Shown piece by piece: positions 53,864 through 62,764 of a DNA stretch of 64,000 nucleotides. The notes beneath the pieces were generated by a model. That model saw only the letters and a list, made by a program, of their open reading frames with translations. It was not told where the DNA came from and searched no databases. Positions within the stretch are counted from its first letter, which is position 1, and every line of letters begins with the position of its first letter. The stretch is taken from contig JAKFWA010000053.1 in NCBI GenBank assembly GCA_021732995.1, positions 29,202-93,201 on the forward strand, given 5' to 3'. A program made the translations under genes and the position numbers. The stretch comes from Planctomycetaceae bacterium. Its GTDB lineage: Bacteria > Planctomycetota > Planctomycetia > Planctomycetales > Planctomycetaceae.

Positions 53864-55339
53864 ATGAGTTCAGACGTCCGAGCTTCAGATCTCAAGTTTC
53901 CCTGCGGGCAAACGCGACGGCAGTTTCTGTGGGAGACTGGTGCAGGCTTTACCGGTGTCGCTCTGACTGGATTGCTGGCGCAGGACGGCTTTTTCAATAC
54001 GCCTGCGTTCGGAGCGAATGCCGCCATCAGCAATCCGCTCGCAGTGCGCGAACCGCATTTCAAGACACGCGCCAAAAGCGTCATCTTCCTGCTGATGAAT
54101 GGGGCTCCGTCGCAGGTTGATACCTTCGATGAGAAGCCCGTCCTGCAGAAGTATGCCGGACAGCCGCTGCCGACCGGTAAGAAATTCACGAACTCCGGCG
54201 GTCGCAAGATCGGGTATCTCACACCGTCGTTTCGTCCGTTCCGGCGTGGCGGTGAAAGCGGTCTGCCGATCTCGGACTTCTTCTCCAACGTGCGCCGGCA
54301 CGCCGACAAGCTGGCGATTATCAATTCGTGTCATACCGACAGTCACGCTCACGGCTCGGCGCTGGTCGCGATCAACACCGGCAAGACCGTCATTGGTCGA
54401 CCGTCGCTCGGCGCGTGGGCCGTGTATGGACTCGGAACAGCGAATCAGAGTCTGCCCGGTTACGTCGTCGTGCTGGATAAGCGCGGCGGTCCGATCAGCG
54501 GTCAGCCGAACTGGTCGGCGGGGTTTATGCCCGCGTCGTATCAGGGCACGTTGTTCCGCCCAGTGGGCGATCCAATCTTGGACCTGCGCGGCCCTGAGCA
54601 TGTCAGTCGTCAGGCGCAGCGCGAGCAACTGGACCTGCTCGCCAAGCTCAATGATGAGCACCTGCAAGCTCGACCCGGCGGCGGTGATCTCGCGGCCCGT
54701 ATCAATTCGTATGAACTCGCCTACCGCATGCAGGCCGAGGCTCCCGAGGCGGTTGATATCACTCAGGAATCGCAGCACACGCTGGCTATGTATGGAGTTG
54801 GTCAGCAACCGACCGACGAGTTCGGACGCAACTGCCTCGTCGCTCGCCGACTGGTTGAGCGCGGCGTGCGGTTCATTCAGTTATATTCGGGTGGTGGACA
54901 TCTCGAAGAGACCTGGGACGCTCACGAAAGCATCGAGAAGAATCATGGTCGGCATGCTGCTGAAGTCGATCAGCCGATCGCGGCGCTGCTGACGGATCTC
55001 GAAGAACGCGGCATGCTGGATGAGACACTGGTCGTCTGGGGCGGCGAGTTCGGTCGCATGCCTTTCAGCGAAGGGCAAGGCGCACCCGGTCGCAACCACA
55101 ACCCGTACGGCTTTTCAATGTGGTTCGCTGGCGGCGGTGTGAAGGGCGGCACGCGGTACGGTGAGACCGACGAGTTCGGTTTCGAAGCCGTGAAGGACCG
55201 CGTCCACCTGCACGACATCCATGCGACGATCCTGCATCTGCTCGGGATCAATCACGAGCAACTGACATACTTCCATCAGGGTCGCAATGAGCGACTGACC
55301 GATGTCGCCGGCAATGTTGTGCAGGGTATTCTGACTTAG
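53864..55339 (+). CDS. DUF1501 protein, Tat-exported
   Basis: GAGG at 53852 leads the ATG at 53864 (491 aa). A Tat signal (TRRQFLWETGAGFTGVALTG) is followed by the DUF1501 domain, a sulfatase-like alkaline-phosphatase fold: SVIFLLMNGAPSQVDTFDEK, CHTDSHAHGSALVAINTG, LVVWGGEFGRMPFSEGQGAP, GRNHNPYGFSMWFAGGGV, HDIHATILHLLGI. Function is not established; it is usually paired with DUF1549/1553 proteins, but not here. Its stop is followed by a bidirectional terminator. Confidence 0.93.
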   Translation: MSSDVRASDLKFPCGQTRRQFLWETGAGFTGVALTGLLAQDGFFNTPAFGANAAISNPLAVREPHFKTRAKSVIFLLMNGAPSQVDTFDEKPVLQKYAGQPLPTGKKFTNSGGRKIGYLTPSFRPFRRGGESGLPISDFFSNVRRHADKLAIINSCHTDSHAHGSALVAINTGKTVIGRPSLGAWAVYGLGTANQSLPGYVVVLDKRGGPISGQPNWSAGFMPASYQGTLFRPVGDPILDLRGPEHVSRQAQREQLDLLAKLNDEHLQARPGGGDLAARINSYELAYRMQAEAPEAVDITQESQHTLAMYGVGQQPTDEFGRNCLVARRLVERGVRFIQLYSGGGHLEETWDAHESIEKNHGRHAAEVDQPIAALLTDLEERGMLDETLVVWGGEFGRMPFSEGQGAPGRNHNPYGFSMWFAGGGVKGGTRYGETDEFGFEAVKDRVHLHDIHATILHLLGINHEQLTYFHQGRNERLTDVAGNVVQGILT

Positions 55340-55366
55340 CTGGCTCGCTTCCTGAACCACAAATGC

Positions 55367-55396
55367 CAAGAGGGCCAGCGTTGGCTGACCCTCTTG
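55367..55396. terminator. Bidirectional terminator
   Basis: CAAGAGGGCCAGC (55367-55379) pairs with GCTGACCCTCTTG (55384-55396) with one wobble. It separates convergent DUF1501 and YTV genes. Confidence 0.85.
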
Positions 55397-55425
55397 TACG
55401 ATCATCGAGTTATCTGAGCGACTGC

Positions 55426-56757
55426 TTACGAACCACAGGCGGGTTTCGGGCAGCAGGTCTGAACCGGCACGCAGCGAGTCACGCAACGTGGCACGCAGAT
55501 CGTTTCGGTGTAAGGCACCTGACGTTGCACAGTGCGGGTCTGAGTCACATAGCGAGTCTCGCAAACCTGACGGCAGACTTGATAAGGCACCTTGCGGGTG
55601 TGGACTTCCTTCTGCATCGTGCAGGTCGTGTAAGGCACCTTCTGAGTGCGGGTTTCCTGCACCGTCGAGCAGACCGTGTAAGGGATCTGACGGGTACGGG
55701 TTTCGCAGCGGCTGGAGCAGACGGTGTAGGGCACGCGGCGAGTACGGCACTCCTGACGAGTCGAGCACACCGTGTACGGCACCTTCTGCATGCGGCACTC
55801 TTTCACCACGTGGCAGGTCGTGTAAGGCACACGGCGAGTTTGAGTGCAGGGCTGCATCTTGCAGACACTGTAGGGGACGCGGCAGGTCTTGGTTTCATAC
55901 TCCATGCGGGTTGTCGAGATCGTCTTCTGCTCCATGCGTGGCACCCAGACCTTCTTGCAGGTCGTGGGACCTGGGCAGCAGACTTGTTCCTGCTTCGGGC
56001 AGCCAGGGCGATAGACCTGAGTGCAGCGATTGCAATCCCACTGCCACGAGCCGGGTGTCTCCACGCAGCGGGTGGTGCAGGTCGGTGGGCACTGTTGCAC
56101 GATCGTCTGCCATTCGCCGCCGCAAACATCCACAACACGGCACTCCACCACGGGCTTGCAGACGGTGTAGCACACGTCTTTGTAGCACGTTTCGGTGTAG
56201 GGCTTGTAGGTGGTGTAGCACTCGTCGCGATAGCAGGTCTGCGTAACCGGCTTGCAGACTTCGTACGGGACTTCGCGGTAGCACGTCTGGTAGGTTGGGA
56301 CGCAGACGGTATAGGTCTCGTCGCGGTAGCAGGTCTTGGTGACCGGAATATTTACCGTGTAGGCCTCGCAACGGTAGGCGGTCTTCGTCACCGGCCTGCA
56401 GACCGTGTAGCACTGGTCGCGATAGCAGGTGTTGTAGACCGGCTTGCAGGTCTCGTAGCACTCGTCGCGATAGCACGTCTGGTAGACGTTCTTCGTGCAG
56501 TTGACGGGCACTTGCTCGCACACCTGATCGCAAACGGTGCGGTACTTCGTGACGCACTGCTTGTCGTACACGATCTCCTGCACTGTTTGATATTGAGTGC
56601 AGCAGGATCGAGCCCCGCAGTAGTCACCCGCCGCGGCGCACGAAGGAGTCGGGCAGCATGAGTAGCTCGACGCACCGCAGTATCCAGCCTGCGCTGTCTG
56701 GCCGAAGCTCACGGCCAGAGCTGCTATCAGCACAGCAATCCAAGTTGCCGATTTCAT
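55426..56757 (-). CDS. YTV-type cysteine-rich cell-wall protein 2
   Basis: AGGAG seven bases upstream of the ATG at 56757 gives 443 aa. It has a signal peptide (TWIAVLIAALAVSFGQTAQA). The mature protein is made of many near-identical repeats of the form C-x-R-x-E-x-Y-T-V-C-x-P/V, for example TCYRDECYTTYKPYTETCYK and RRVPYTVCSSRCETRTRQIP, with YTV or YTT and cysteines at regular intervals. This is a classical YTV protein of planctomycete cell walls. It ends PVQTCCPKPACGS. The first copy is at 9204-10547. Confidence 0.9.
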   Translation of the reverse strand: MKSATWIAVLIAALAVSFGQTAQAGYCGASSYSCCPTPSCAAAGDYCGARSCCTQYQTVQEIVYDKQCVTKYRTVCDQVCEQVPVNCTKNVYQTCYRDECYETCKPVYNTCYRDQCYTVCRPVTKTAYRCEAYTVNIPVTKTCYRDETYTVCVPTYQTCYREVPYEVCKPVTQTCYRDECYTTYKPYTETCYKDVCYTVCKPVVECRVVDVCGGEWQTIVQQCPPTCTTRCVETPGSWQWDCNRCTQVYRPGCPKQEQVCCPGPTTCKKVWVPRMEQKTISTTRMEYETKTCRVPYSVCKMQPCTQTRRVPYTTCHVVKECRMQKVPYTVCSTRQECRTRRVPYTVCSSRCETRTRQIPYTVCSTVQETRTQKVPYTTCTMQKEVHTRKVPYQVCRQVCETRYVTQTRTVQRQVPYTETICVPRCVTRCVPVQTCCPKPACGS

Positions 56758-57174
56758 GGGAAGACTCCTAGCGATCCAACCTGATGCCAAACTGGGTCTC
56801 GGATGAGGGCACTCTGAGAACTGGCATACTCAGAGTGTTTCCCCTCGAACGTACGCAGCTGTCAGACACCCGACGGCTGCGAAATCGTCCCCTTTTTGTT
56901 CGACATCAGGCGTTGCTCGCTTGAAGCAACCCGCTCCGTTGCAGCTCTCCGCAGACAGGAATTGACACCGCCACCTACGCAGGCGTCATAGCCCGCAAGG
57001 TCAGCCAGACCTGACCAACGAAGACCAGGCGAAGCTGAGAACACAGCGAAGCTGTGGGGCGTTCAAGAAAAATGTTCAAGTCGCGGCTCTCAACAGCCGA
57101 CGACCCCGCCGGGATCAGTCCGGGAACTCGCGATGAGAGGGCGATCTGCGCGCCGCTTCAGCGTCAGAAGACGA
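56758..57174. other. Intergenic region, no gene seen
   Basis: About 417 bases upstream of the YTV gene. No gene or clear structure; the YTV promoter should be here. Confidence 0.5.
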
Positions 57175-57609
57175 TTACTGCGGCCACGGATCGTAGGTGC
57201 CGAAGTTCCACAGGCGGCCTTCCATGTCGCGGCAACTGAAGCCGCGACCGCCGTAACTTTCGTCCTTGATGTCGACGATGATCTGTGCGCCGGCGGCCTT
57301 GGCGCGGCGATAGATCTCGTCGGCATCGGAAACCACGACGTAGGGGCTTTGAGTTTCCGCGCCGCCGATTTCATCCGGCTGCTTGATGAGCTGGCCCCAT
57401 TCGGTTTCGTGCTTCAGCACCGAACCCAGCATGATCATGCCGTTGCCGAACGTCAGTTGAGCATGCGCAATCGTGCCGTCTTCGTTGGGATAGACCGCCT
57501 GCTTCTCAAAGCCGAATGCACGGCACAGCCATTCAATCGCGGCCACCGCATCGCGATACCGCAGACAGGGAATCACCGTCGCTCGAGTGTTCTTGGCGCG
57601 ATCGGCCAT
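57175..57609 (-). CDS. VOC-family (glyoxalase/bleomycin-resistance-like) protein
   Basis: The 144-aa protein has the VOC fold: TVIPCLRYRDAVAAIEWLCR, AHAQLTFGNGMIMLGSVLK, SPYVVVSDADEIYRRAKAAG and GGRGFSCRDMEGRLWNFGTY. The last motif resembles the GxE metal-ligand strand of glyoxalase-like proteins of the YeaQ/PhnB type. Substrate unknown. It is a single gene. Confidence 0.9.
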   Translation of the reverse strand: MADRAKNTRATVIPCLRYRDAVAAIEWLCRAFGFEKQAVYPNEDGTIAHAQLTFGNGMIMLGSVLKHETEWGQLIKQPDEIGGAETQSPYVVVSDADEIYRRAKAAGAQIIVDIKDESYGGRGFSCRDMEGRLWNFGTYDPWPQ

Positions 57610-57648
57610 GAGTTGGTCCTCGAAAGAGCCTCGGAGCGTTCTTCATAG

Positions 57649-57745
57649 TTCAGTCTCTCCGAGACTGAACACTCTTCTCACCGCCAGCTGCGAGTTACCG
57701 CGCCCGTGACGGTGAACAGGAAGATTCAGCCTCGGAGAGGCTGAA
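57649..57745. repeat. Paired TTCAGYCTC palindromes
   Basis: TTCAGTCTC(TCC)GAGACTGAA at 57649-57669 and TTCAGCCTC(GGA)GAGGCTGAA at 57725-57745 are two related palindromes, themselves in inverted orientation, upstream of the VOC gene. Confidence 0.75.
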
Positions 57746-57785
57746 CTACAGCCAGTGAATTGCCATCCTGTGTGCGAGAAACATC

Positions 57786-57810
57786 GGCGGACAAGATTGT
57801 CCGCCCTACA
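57786..57810. repeat. Single arm of GGACAAT/ATTGTCC repeat family
   Basis: This 25-base stretch (GGCGGACAAGATTGTCCGCC and five more) is exactly the reverse complement of the left arm at 63651-63675, and close to both arms at 17842-17912. Confidence 0.85.
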
Positions 57811-57831
57811 CATTGCTGCTGCTCATTCCGC

Positions 57832-60369
57832 CTACTTCTTCGCAGCCACTCCGCGTTCGGTGTCAATACGAAGCGTTCCCGAACCACTCAACTGACGCAC
57901 GGCCTGGCCGTCTTCGGTGACCGTGACGTCCAGCGTGACACCCTGATAGCCGCCAGTGAGGCACTCTTCCGTCGCCAGCAGCGTGAAGGTCACTTCCTTG
58001 TCTTCGGGACCGATCTCGCGAACGGGCTCAACCAGTTGCACGCCGCGCGGCAGGCGAGTCAGCGTTGCCTTGGCTTTGCCTTCGAACGGCTTCAAGTGAT
58101 TGAGCTTCACGGTCAGATTCGCGGTCTTGCCGCGTTCAATCGATGCCCGCGGGAATTTGGCGTCGATGTGCGGCTCGGCCACCGTGAGCTTGAACGGCTT
58201 CGCGGCGACGTACGTGCGATTCGCGCCATCGCGATAGCCGGGTCGCTCGCTGCCGTTGGTGACCGTCAGCGTCACGGGATAGGTGCCGGCCGTCGCATTG
58301 CGAGCGGCACCGAGCAGGTATTCGCCTTCGGTCTTACCAGCGGGAACGGTGACGGGCGTGCCCGTCGAAATGCCGTTCGGCTTCCATTCCATCGCGACGT
58401 TCACCGGCCCGTCGTAGCCGTCAGCTCGCTGAATCTTGAACTTCACCGTCATCTCGCCGTTCTGCACGAGCGACGACTTAGGCTCATCCACTTCAATCGA
58501 GAACGGGGCGGCTTCGGTCACCGCAATCGCCAGCCGGTCAAAACTGTTGAAGAGGTAGAAGTCGTTGTTGCCGGACGCGTTCATCGCGATCGACTGGCGG
58601 AACCCGCTGTAGAGCTGCGGAGCCGCCTTATCGTCCGACCCTTCGGTCTTCGCCGGTTTCACAATCACTTCGATGAGCTTGCCCTGCAGCTTGGCGTCGG
58701 CCGCTGCTTCGAACACAACCGGCACGCGAATCATTGATGGGGTGATGCGCGGAGCGGTCATCGTCACGCCTTCGGGTAGATTAAGCGCGACCAGTTCCAG
58801 ATCGCCATTATACGGACGATTCGAATTGATAATCGACATGGTGGTATTATATCGCCCGCCCGCCGGGACACCGACAGCCTGACGCGACTGCGGCGAGAAC
58901 ACGTTCTCAGCCTCTTGCGGGATGTAGACGTAGACGGTGTCCACTTCGGGAGTCACTTCGACTCGATAGACGTAATCCGCACCGCCGCTGTTACGGTCGT
59001 CTTCCACACCCAGCACGTAGTCGCCGTCAGCCGGAGCAGTGAAGTCCAGCGTTGCATCCAGCGTGTCGCGGTTCATTCCGCTGTAAGGAGCCAGACCCAA
59101 CTGATTGGGTCGCGAATCGGTTGCTCGCTGCGGGCCACCTTTGGACGTGATCTGCTTCACCCAGATGGTCGGATCAACCGGTGAACCGATCGAGTTCGCC
59201 AGACACTGAATGCGATAACGCTCACCCTTCTTGGCCGTGAAGCGGAAGCAATCGACGTCGCCCGACTGATCGATCACACCGTTGAACGCGGCAGGCAGAC
59301 TCGCAGCAGATGTCTTGTCCTTCTCGGCAGTCGCGACCAGTTGGTCGGGCGTGTTGTTCGGTTCGGCTTCCAGCGTGTTCGGGAACGGAGACACTCGCAG
59401 AGTGTTCGGCGTCGGCGCTGGCACATCATCAACGACGGGCGCATACGCAAAGTTCTGCGACGCTGGTGCCTGATGTCCTTGAGGACTCGGCAACGTCGGC
59501 AGCTTCACCGTCTGCGAAACGGCTCCCTTGGGATCGCCGATCAACTTCACGGCCAGATCTTGTCCAGATTGTCCGCCAGCCGGATAGACCGCCGTTGGTC
59601 GAGCAAAGGTCCCCACATGCAGACGATAGAGATCGTTCTGAGCCGAGTAGAGCGCGTGTCGCACTTCCACGAAGTAAGTGCCATCCGCCGGAGCGACGGT
59701 TGATACGACCGGATCCTGGACGAACAGCGCCGAGTCATCCGCCGCGACGAGCTTCTTGCCGTCCGCATTCAGAATCGCCACGTACAGATCGGGAATGCCC
59801 TGATCGACGCCGAGTCGTGTTGCTTCGATCTCAGCGGAGAGCCGCTGCCCCTGCTTCGCCTCGATGCGATAGAGATCTACATCAGTCTGTTCGATCATGC
59901 GACCAGTGATCGTGCTGTTGAGCGGAACGGCTTGCGCGAACTCGCGTTTGTCGTTTCGGTTGACGTTCGAGGTTTCTGTCTCGTCGATGTTCGCGAACGG
60001 CCCTACGAAGAAGCGTTGGTAATCAGAGATACCGTGATCGGTTCTCAAACGCAGACCGTGCAGGCCGAGTGCACAATCTTCAGCGACCGCCAGCCGCACT
60101 TTCACGCGCGTGCCCGCGTCGATCTTCACCTTGCGACCGTTGACTTCGACTTCCTCCAGCAGCTCAACCGATTCGACCGTGATGCCCGGTTCGTAGAGCA
60201 TCACTTCCCGGGCTTTCTCCAGGTACCGTCCCTGCAACTGCACCTCGACGGTCTTGCCGCGCTGCAGTCCAGGCGGGGAAACTCGCTGCAATTTAGGTGT
60301 TCCAGCTTCAGCCACACTCGCAGCGCTCAGCAGCGCCAGCACAGAGGTCAGACAGAAGAAGCGGCGCAT
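57832..60369 (-). CDS. Exported PPC-domain protein
   Basis: GGAG six bases upstream favours the ATG at 60369 (845 aa) over 60381. It has a signal peptide (RRFFCLTSVLALLSAASVAE). A beta-sandwich region with IPT-like sequence (GLQRGKTVEVQLQGRYLE) is followed by two PPC (pre-peptidase C-terminal) domains: DVDLYRIEAKQGQRLSAEIE near residue 175 and DVDCFRFTAKKGERYRIQCL near residue 385. The C-terminal half contains further Ig-like strands (SLVQNGEMTVKFKIQ). These domains bind polymers or peptides outside the cell. It lies directly after the DUF1501 gene, on the same strand. Confidence 0.88.
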   Translation of the reverse strand: MRRFFCLTSVLALLSAASVAEAGTPKLQRVSPPGLQRGKTVEVQLQGRYLEKAREVMLYEPGITVESVELLEEVEVNGRKVKIDAGTRVKVRLAVAEDCALGLHGLRLRTDHGISDYQRFFVGPFANIDETETSNVNRNDKREFAQAVPLNSTITGRMIEQTDVDLYRIEAKQGQRLSAEIEATRLGVDQGIPDLYVAILNADGKKLVAADDSALFVQDPVVSTVAPADGTYFVEVRHALYSAQNDLYRLHVGTFARPTAVYPAGGQSGQDLAVKLIGDPKGAVSQTVKLPTLPSPQGHQAPASQNFAYAPVVDDVPAPTPNTLRVSPFPNTLEAEPNNTPDQLVATAEKDKTSAASLPAAFNGVIDQSGDVDCFRFTAKKGERYRIQCLANSIGSPVDPTIWVKQITSKGGPQRATDSRPNQLGLAPYSGMNRDTLDATLDFTAPADGDYVLGVEDDRNSGGADYVYRVEVTPEVDTVYVYIPQEAENVFSPQSRQAVGVPAGGRYNTTMSIINSNRPYNGDLELVALNLPEGVTMTAPRITPSMIRVPVVFEAAADAKLQGKLIEVIVKPAKTEGSDDKAAPQLYSGFRQSIAMNASGNNDFYLFNSFDRLAIAVTEAAPFSIEVDEPKSSLVQNGEMTVKFKIQRADGYDGPVNVAMEWKPNGISTGTPVTVPAGKTEGEYLLGAARNATAGTYPVTLTVTNGSERPGYRDGANRTYVAAKPFKLTVAEPHIDAKFPRASIERGKTANLTVKLNHLKPFEGKAKATLTRLPRGVQLVEPVREIGPEDKEVTFTLLATEECLTGGYQGVTLDVTVTEDGQAVRQLSGSGTLRIDTERGVAAKK

Positions 60370-60387
60370 AACAGACTCCATAAAGAA

Positions 60388-60418
60388 ACAGCCCACCGAG
60401 TCGGACCCGGTGGGCTGT
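60388..60418 (-). terminator. Terminator between DUF1501 and PPC genes
   Basis: Perfect 11-bp stem ACAGCCCACCG (60388-60398) with CGGTGGGCTGT (60408-60418), followed on the minus strand by TTTCTTTA. It sits 19 bases upstream of the PPC start. Confidence 0.85.
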
Positions 60419-60434
60419 GAATTCAACTTGAGGG

Positions 60435-61778
60435 CTAGGACACCAGTTCTTTGACCACGTCGCCGCCGTCAATGATTTCGATCGGCCGGGCACCCGGAGC
60501 CATCAGCTCCTTGTCGGCGTTGATACCAATTTGTTGATACACCGTCGTGAGCACGTCTTCGATACGAACTGGATTCTCTTCCGGTTCGCTGGCAGTGCTG
60601 TTGGACGAGCCATACACCAGACCGCGCTGGAATCCGCCACCGGCCATCGCGACCGAGTACACTCGCGGATAGTGATCGCGGCCGGCGTTGGCGTTGATCT
60701 TCGGAGTACGTCCGAATTCACTGGTGACCAGCACCAGCGTGCTGTCCAGCATGCCGCGTTCATCCAAGTCGTTGATCAAACCGGCAATCGCCTGGTCGAG
60801 CGTTGGAGCCTGACGACGCATCGCGTTCTCGATGCCGTTGTGATGATCCCAGCCACCGAAGCTGACGGTGACAAATCGCACGCCGGCTTCCACCAGTCGG
60901 CGAGCCAGCAGGAACCGCATGCCAGCTTCGTTCTGGCCGTACTTGGCCTTCGTGCTGTCGGCTTCCTTGTTGATGTCAAAGGCTTCACGAGCGGCAGCGG
61001 AACTGATCATCGCATACGCACGATGATAGAACTCGTCCATCGCACCGAGAGCTTCGGCCTTCGAGGCCAGCTTGCGGAAGTGATCGTCGACCACTTCGCG
61101 AATGCGCTGCCGCTTGTAGAAACGGTCATCATCGACACCCGGAGGCAGCAGCAGGTCTTTGACCTGATAGCCGGATCGACCGGGGTCGCTGCCGATACCG
61201 AACGGACCAAACTGTGAACCGAGGTAACCCGTTCCGCCGTATTCATTGGCATTGGGAATCGCGACGTAGGGCGGCATCTGCTGCTTCGAACCGAGTTCGT
61301 GCGAGATCACGGCACCGAGGCTCGGGTGCTCAATCGCGGGGCTCTTGCGATAGCCCGTGAACATCGCATAGCTCGCGCGACCGTGATCGGCTTCTTTGCC
61401 AGCGATGGACCGGATGATGGTCATCTTGTTGGCAATCTTGGCCGACTGGCTGAAGTTTTCACTGAAGACGACGCCCTTCAGAGACGACTTGGCAACGCCG
61501 AACGGACCGCGGTATTCCAGCGGAGCTTCCGGCTTGGGGTCCCAGGACTCCTGATGAGCCATACCACCCGGCAGGACGATCTGAATGACGCCCTTCGCCT
61601 TGCCTTCCTTGCTTTCATAGAACTTTTGCTCGGCCTTGGCTTCCAGTCGCAGGACATCGCCCAACGTCAGCCCGAGTGCTCCACACACGCCGACCTTCAT
61701 GAAGTCGCGGCGTGATGGTTTCTGAAAATGAGCCGGATCGTCGGCCCATGTGACGATGTCTTTCTGAGGAGCGGCCAT
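60435..61778 (-). CDS. DUF1501 protein, Tat-exported, second copy
   Basis: AAAGG leads the ATG at 61778 (447 aa). The Tat motif SRRDFMKVGVCGALGLTLGD is followed by the DUF1501 fold: GVIQIVLPGGMAHQESWDPK, ADHGRASYAMFTGYRKSPAI, SFGGWDHHNGIENAMRRQAP, TLVLVTSEFGRTPKINANAG, RDHYPRVYSVAMAGGGFQRG. It is a shorter, distinct paralog of the copy at 53864-55339. It precedes the PPC-domain gene; an exported two-gene unit is likely. Confidence 0.93.
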   Translation of the reverse strand: MAAPQKDIVTWADDPAHFQKPSRRDFMKVGVCGALGLTLGDVLRLEAKAEQKFYESKEGKAKGVIQIVLPGGMAHQESWDPKPEAPLEYRGPFGVAKSSLKGVVFSENFSQSAKIANKMTIIRSIAGKEADHGRASYAMFTGYRKSPAIEHPSLGAVISHELGSKQQMPPYVAIPNANEYGGTGYLGSQFGPFGIGSDPGRSGYQVKDLLLPPGVDDDRFYKRQRIREVVDDHFRKLASKAEALGAMDEFYHRAYAMISSAAAREAFDINKEADSTKAKYGQNEAGMRFLLARRLVEAGVRFVTVSFGGWDHHNGIENAMRRQAPTLDQAIAGLINDLDERGMLDSTLVLVTSEFGRTPKINANAGRDHYPRVYSVAMAGGGFQRGLVYGSSNSTASEPEENPVRIEDVLTTVYQQIGINADKELMAPGARPIEIIDGGDVVKELVS

Positions 61779-62200
61779 GAATTCGCCTTTGGCAGAACGG
61801 AAAGCAGTTGTGCGGGGCATTGGCGGAAGGCACAAGCGCTCCGCCTGAAACGGGCAGTCAAACAGGAGGGAGATCCATGTTAAGGATCTTGATTCGGCAG
61901 GAGTGCCGTCAAGCACGGCAATCGAGGTTTGAGACTATCGTCGCCACGAGAGATCGGCAACTGGTGATGTGAACTCCAGCCCGGTTTTTCACGGTCTTTC
62001 CGGAACGGCGCGAGTGACTCCGGGAGAGTTCTCCGTTCCTCGGATCTCAGCGCTCCCAGCCGCCTGTTCTTGTGCTTCCAGGAAGAACCGGCCCGCGATC
62101 CGTGCCGGGCGGCTCATTCCGAGCGGCAACGCTCCACTTCGCGAACTCGCGGGAGAGTTGCTGTGAAACTCGGACATGCACGAGAGAGAAGTCCGAAAAA
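61779..62200. other. Intergenic region, no gene seen
   Basis: About 420 bases between the DUF1501 start and the last tRNA of the array. A TCGGAC/GTCCGA hairpin at 62170-62196 lies past the tRNA array. No gene is seen. Confidence 0.5.
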
Positions 62201-62273
62201 TGCCCTCGCCAGGAATTGAACCTGGTCTTCGACCTTCGCAGGGTCGCGTGCGAATCCGGCACACTCCAAGGAC
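62201..62273 (-). tRNA. tRNA-Arg(GCG)
   Basis: 73 bases. Acceptor GTCCTTG/CGAGGGC (with G-T pairs), D stem GTGT/GCAC, anticodon stem CGACC/GGTCG with loop CTGCGAA (anticodon GCG), T stem CCAGG/CCTGG with TTCAATT. Position 8 is G instead of T. No CCA is encoded. It is the last tRNA of the array and is followed by TTTTT. Confidence 0.85.
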
Positions 62274-62290
62274 GGGAATCAATCGCGTAG

Positions 62291-62361
62291 TGGCCTTGCC
62301 GGGAATCGAACCAGGGGTCTCTCGTTCAAAGCGAGATGTGATACCACTTCACTACAAGGCC
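62291..62361 (-). tRNA. tRNA-Gln(TTG)
   Basis: 71 bases. Acceptor GGCCTTG/CAAGGCC, D stem GTGA/TCAC, anticodon stem TCTCG/CGAGA with loop CTTTGAA (anticodon TTG). The T stem CCTGG/CCCGG has one mismatch, with TTCGATT in the loop. No CCA is encoded. Confidence 0.85.
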
Positions 62362-62392
62362 GAGTCATCTTTGGCAGGCAATCTCTAACAAG

Positions 62393-62464
62393 TGGCTCAA
62401 CCAGGATTCGAACCTGGAACACCTCGTTCGAAGCGAGGCATGATTTCCGTTTCACTATCGAGCC
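62393..62464 (-). tRNA. tRNA-Arg(TCG)
   Basis: 72 bases. Acceptor GGCTCGA/TTGAGCC (one G-T), D stem GTGA/TCAT, anticodon stem CCTCG/CGAGG with loop CTTCGAA (anticodon TCG), T stem CCAGG/CCTGG with TTCGAAT. Its D arm resembles that of the Gln tRNA beside it. Confidence 0.85.
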
Positions 62465-62467
62465 AGG

Positions 62468-62553
62468 CGGAAGGAGCGGGATTCGAACCCGCATGCCTGT
62501 GAAGGCACACGCATTAGCAATGCGGTTCGGCGAGCCATATCCGAATCCCTTCC
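62468..62553 (-). tRNA. tRNA-Ser(GCT)
   Basis: 86 bases with a long variable arm, as in class II tRNAs. Acceptor GGAAGGG/TCCTTCC, D stem TTCGG/CCGAA, anticodon loop TTGCTAA (GCT), T stem GCGGG/CCCGC with TTCGAAT. It lies only three bases from tRNA-Arg(TCG). Confidence 0.88.
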
Positions 62554-62578
62554 ACTAAATCATAAATCATCAAATAAG

Positions 62579-62649
62579 TGGACCACCGGGGAGTCGAACC
62601 CCGATTTCCTGGGTGCAAGCCAAGCGTCTTCCCTTTGGACCAGTAGCCC
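62579..62649 (-). tRNA. tRNA-Ala(TGC)
   Basis: 71 bases. Acceptor GGGCTAC/GTGGTCC with the alanine identity pair G3-U70, anticodon stem CTTGG/CCAGG with loop CTTGCAC (TGC), T stem CGGGG/CCCCG with TTCGACT. The D stem has three pairs. Confidence 0.9.
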
Positions 62650-62674
62650 ATTCGTCACACACGCACGCACAGAT

Positions 62675-62748
62675 TGACCAGAGTGGGAATCGAACCCACA
62701 AACACGAGCCTCTCGAACTCGTCGCTTTGCCGATTTGCGTACCTGGCC
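62675..62748 (-). tRNA. tRNA-like gene with abnormal anticodon loop (GAG or CGA)
   Basis: 74 bases. Acceptor GGCCAGG/TCTGGTC, a three-pair D stem CGC/GCG, T stem GTGGG/CCCAC with TTCGATT, and variable loop TGTTT are normal. The anticodon arm CGAGT-TCGAGAG-GCTCG has C where U33 should be and would read GAG (Leu), yet the variable loop is class I. The alternative stem ACGAG/CTCGT leaves a nine-base loop TTCGAGAGG containing CGA (Ser). It may be a non-standard tRNA or a decayed one. Confidence 0.6.
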
Positions 62749-62764
62749 GCTCATTTATTGGAAA

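Noticed and set aside
55363..56661. Plus-strand open frame opposite YTV protein 2
   Set aside because: Antisense shadow of the repetitive YTV gene.
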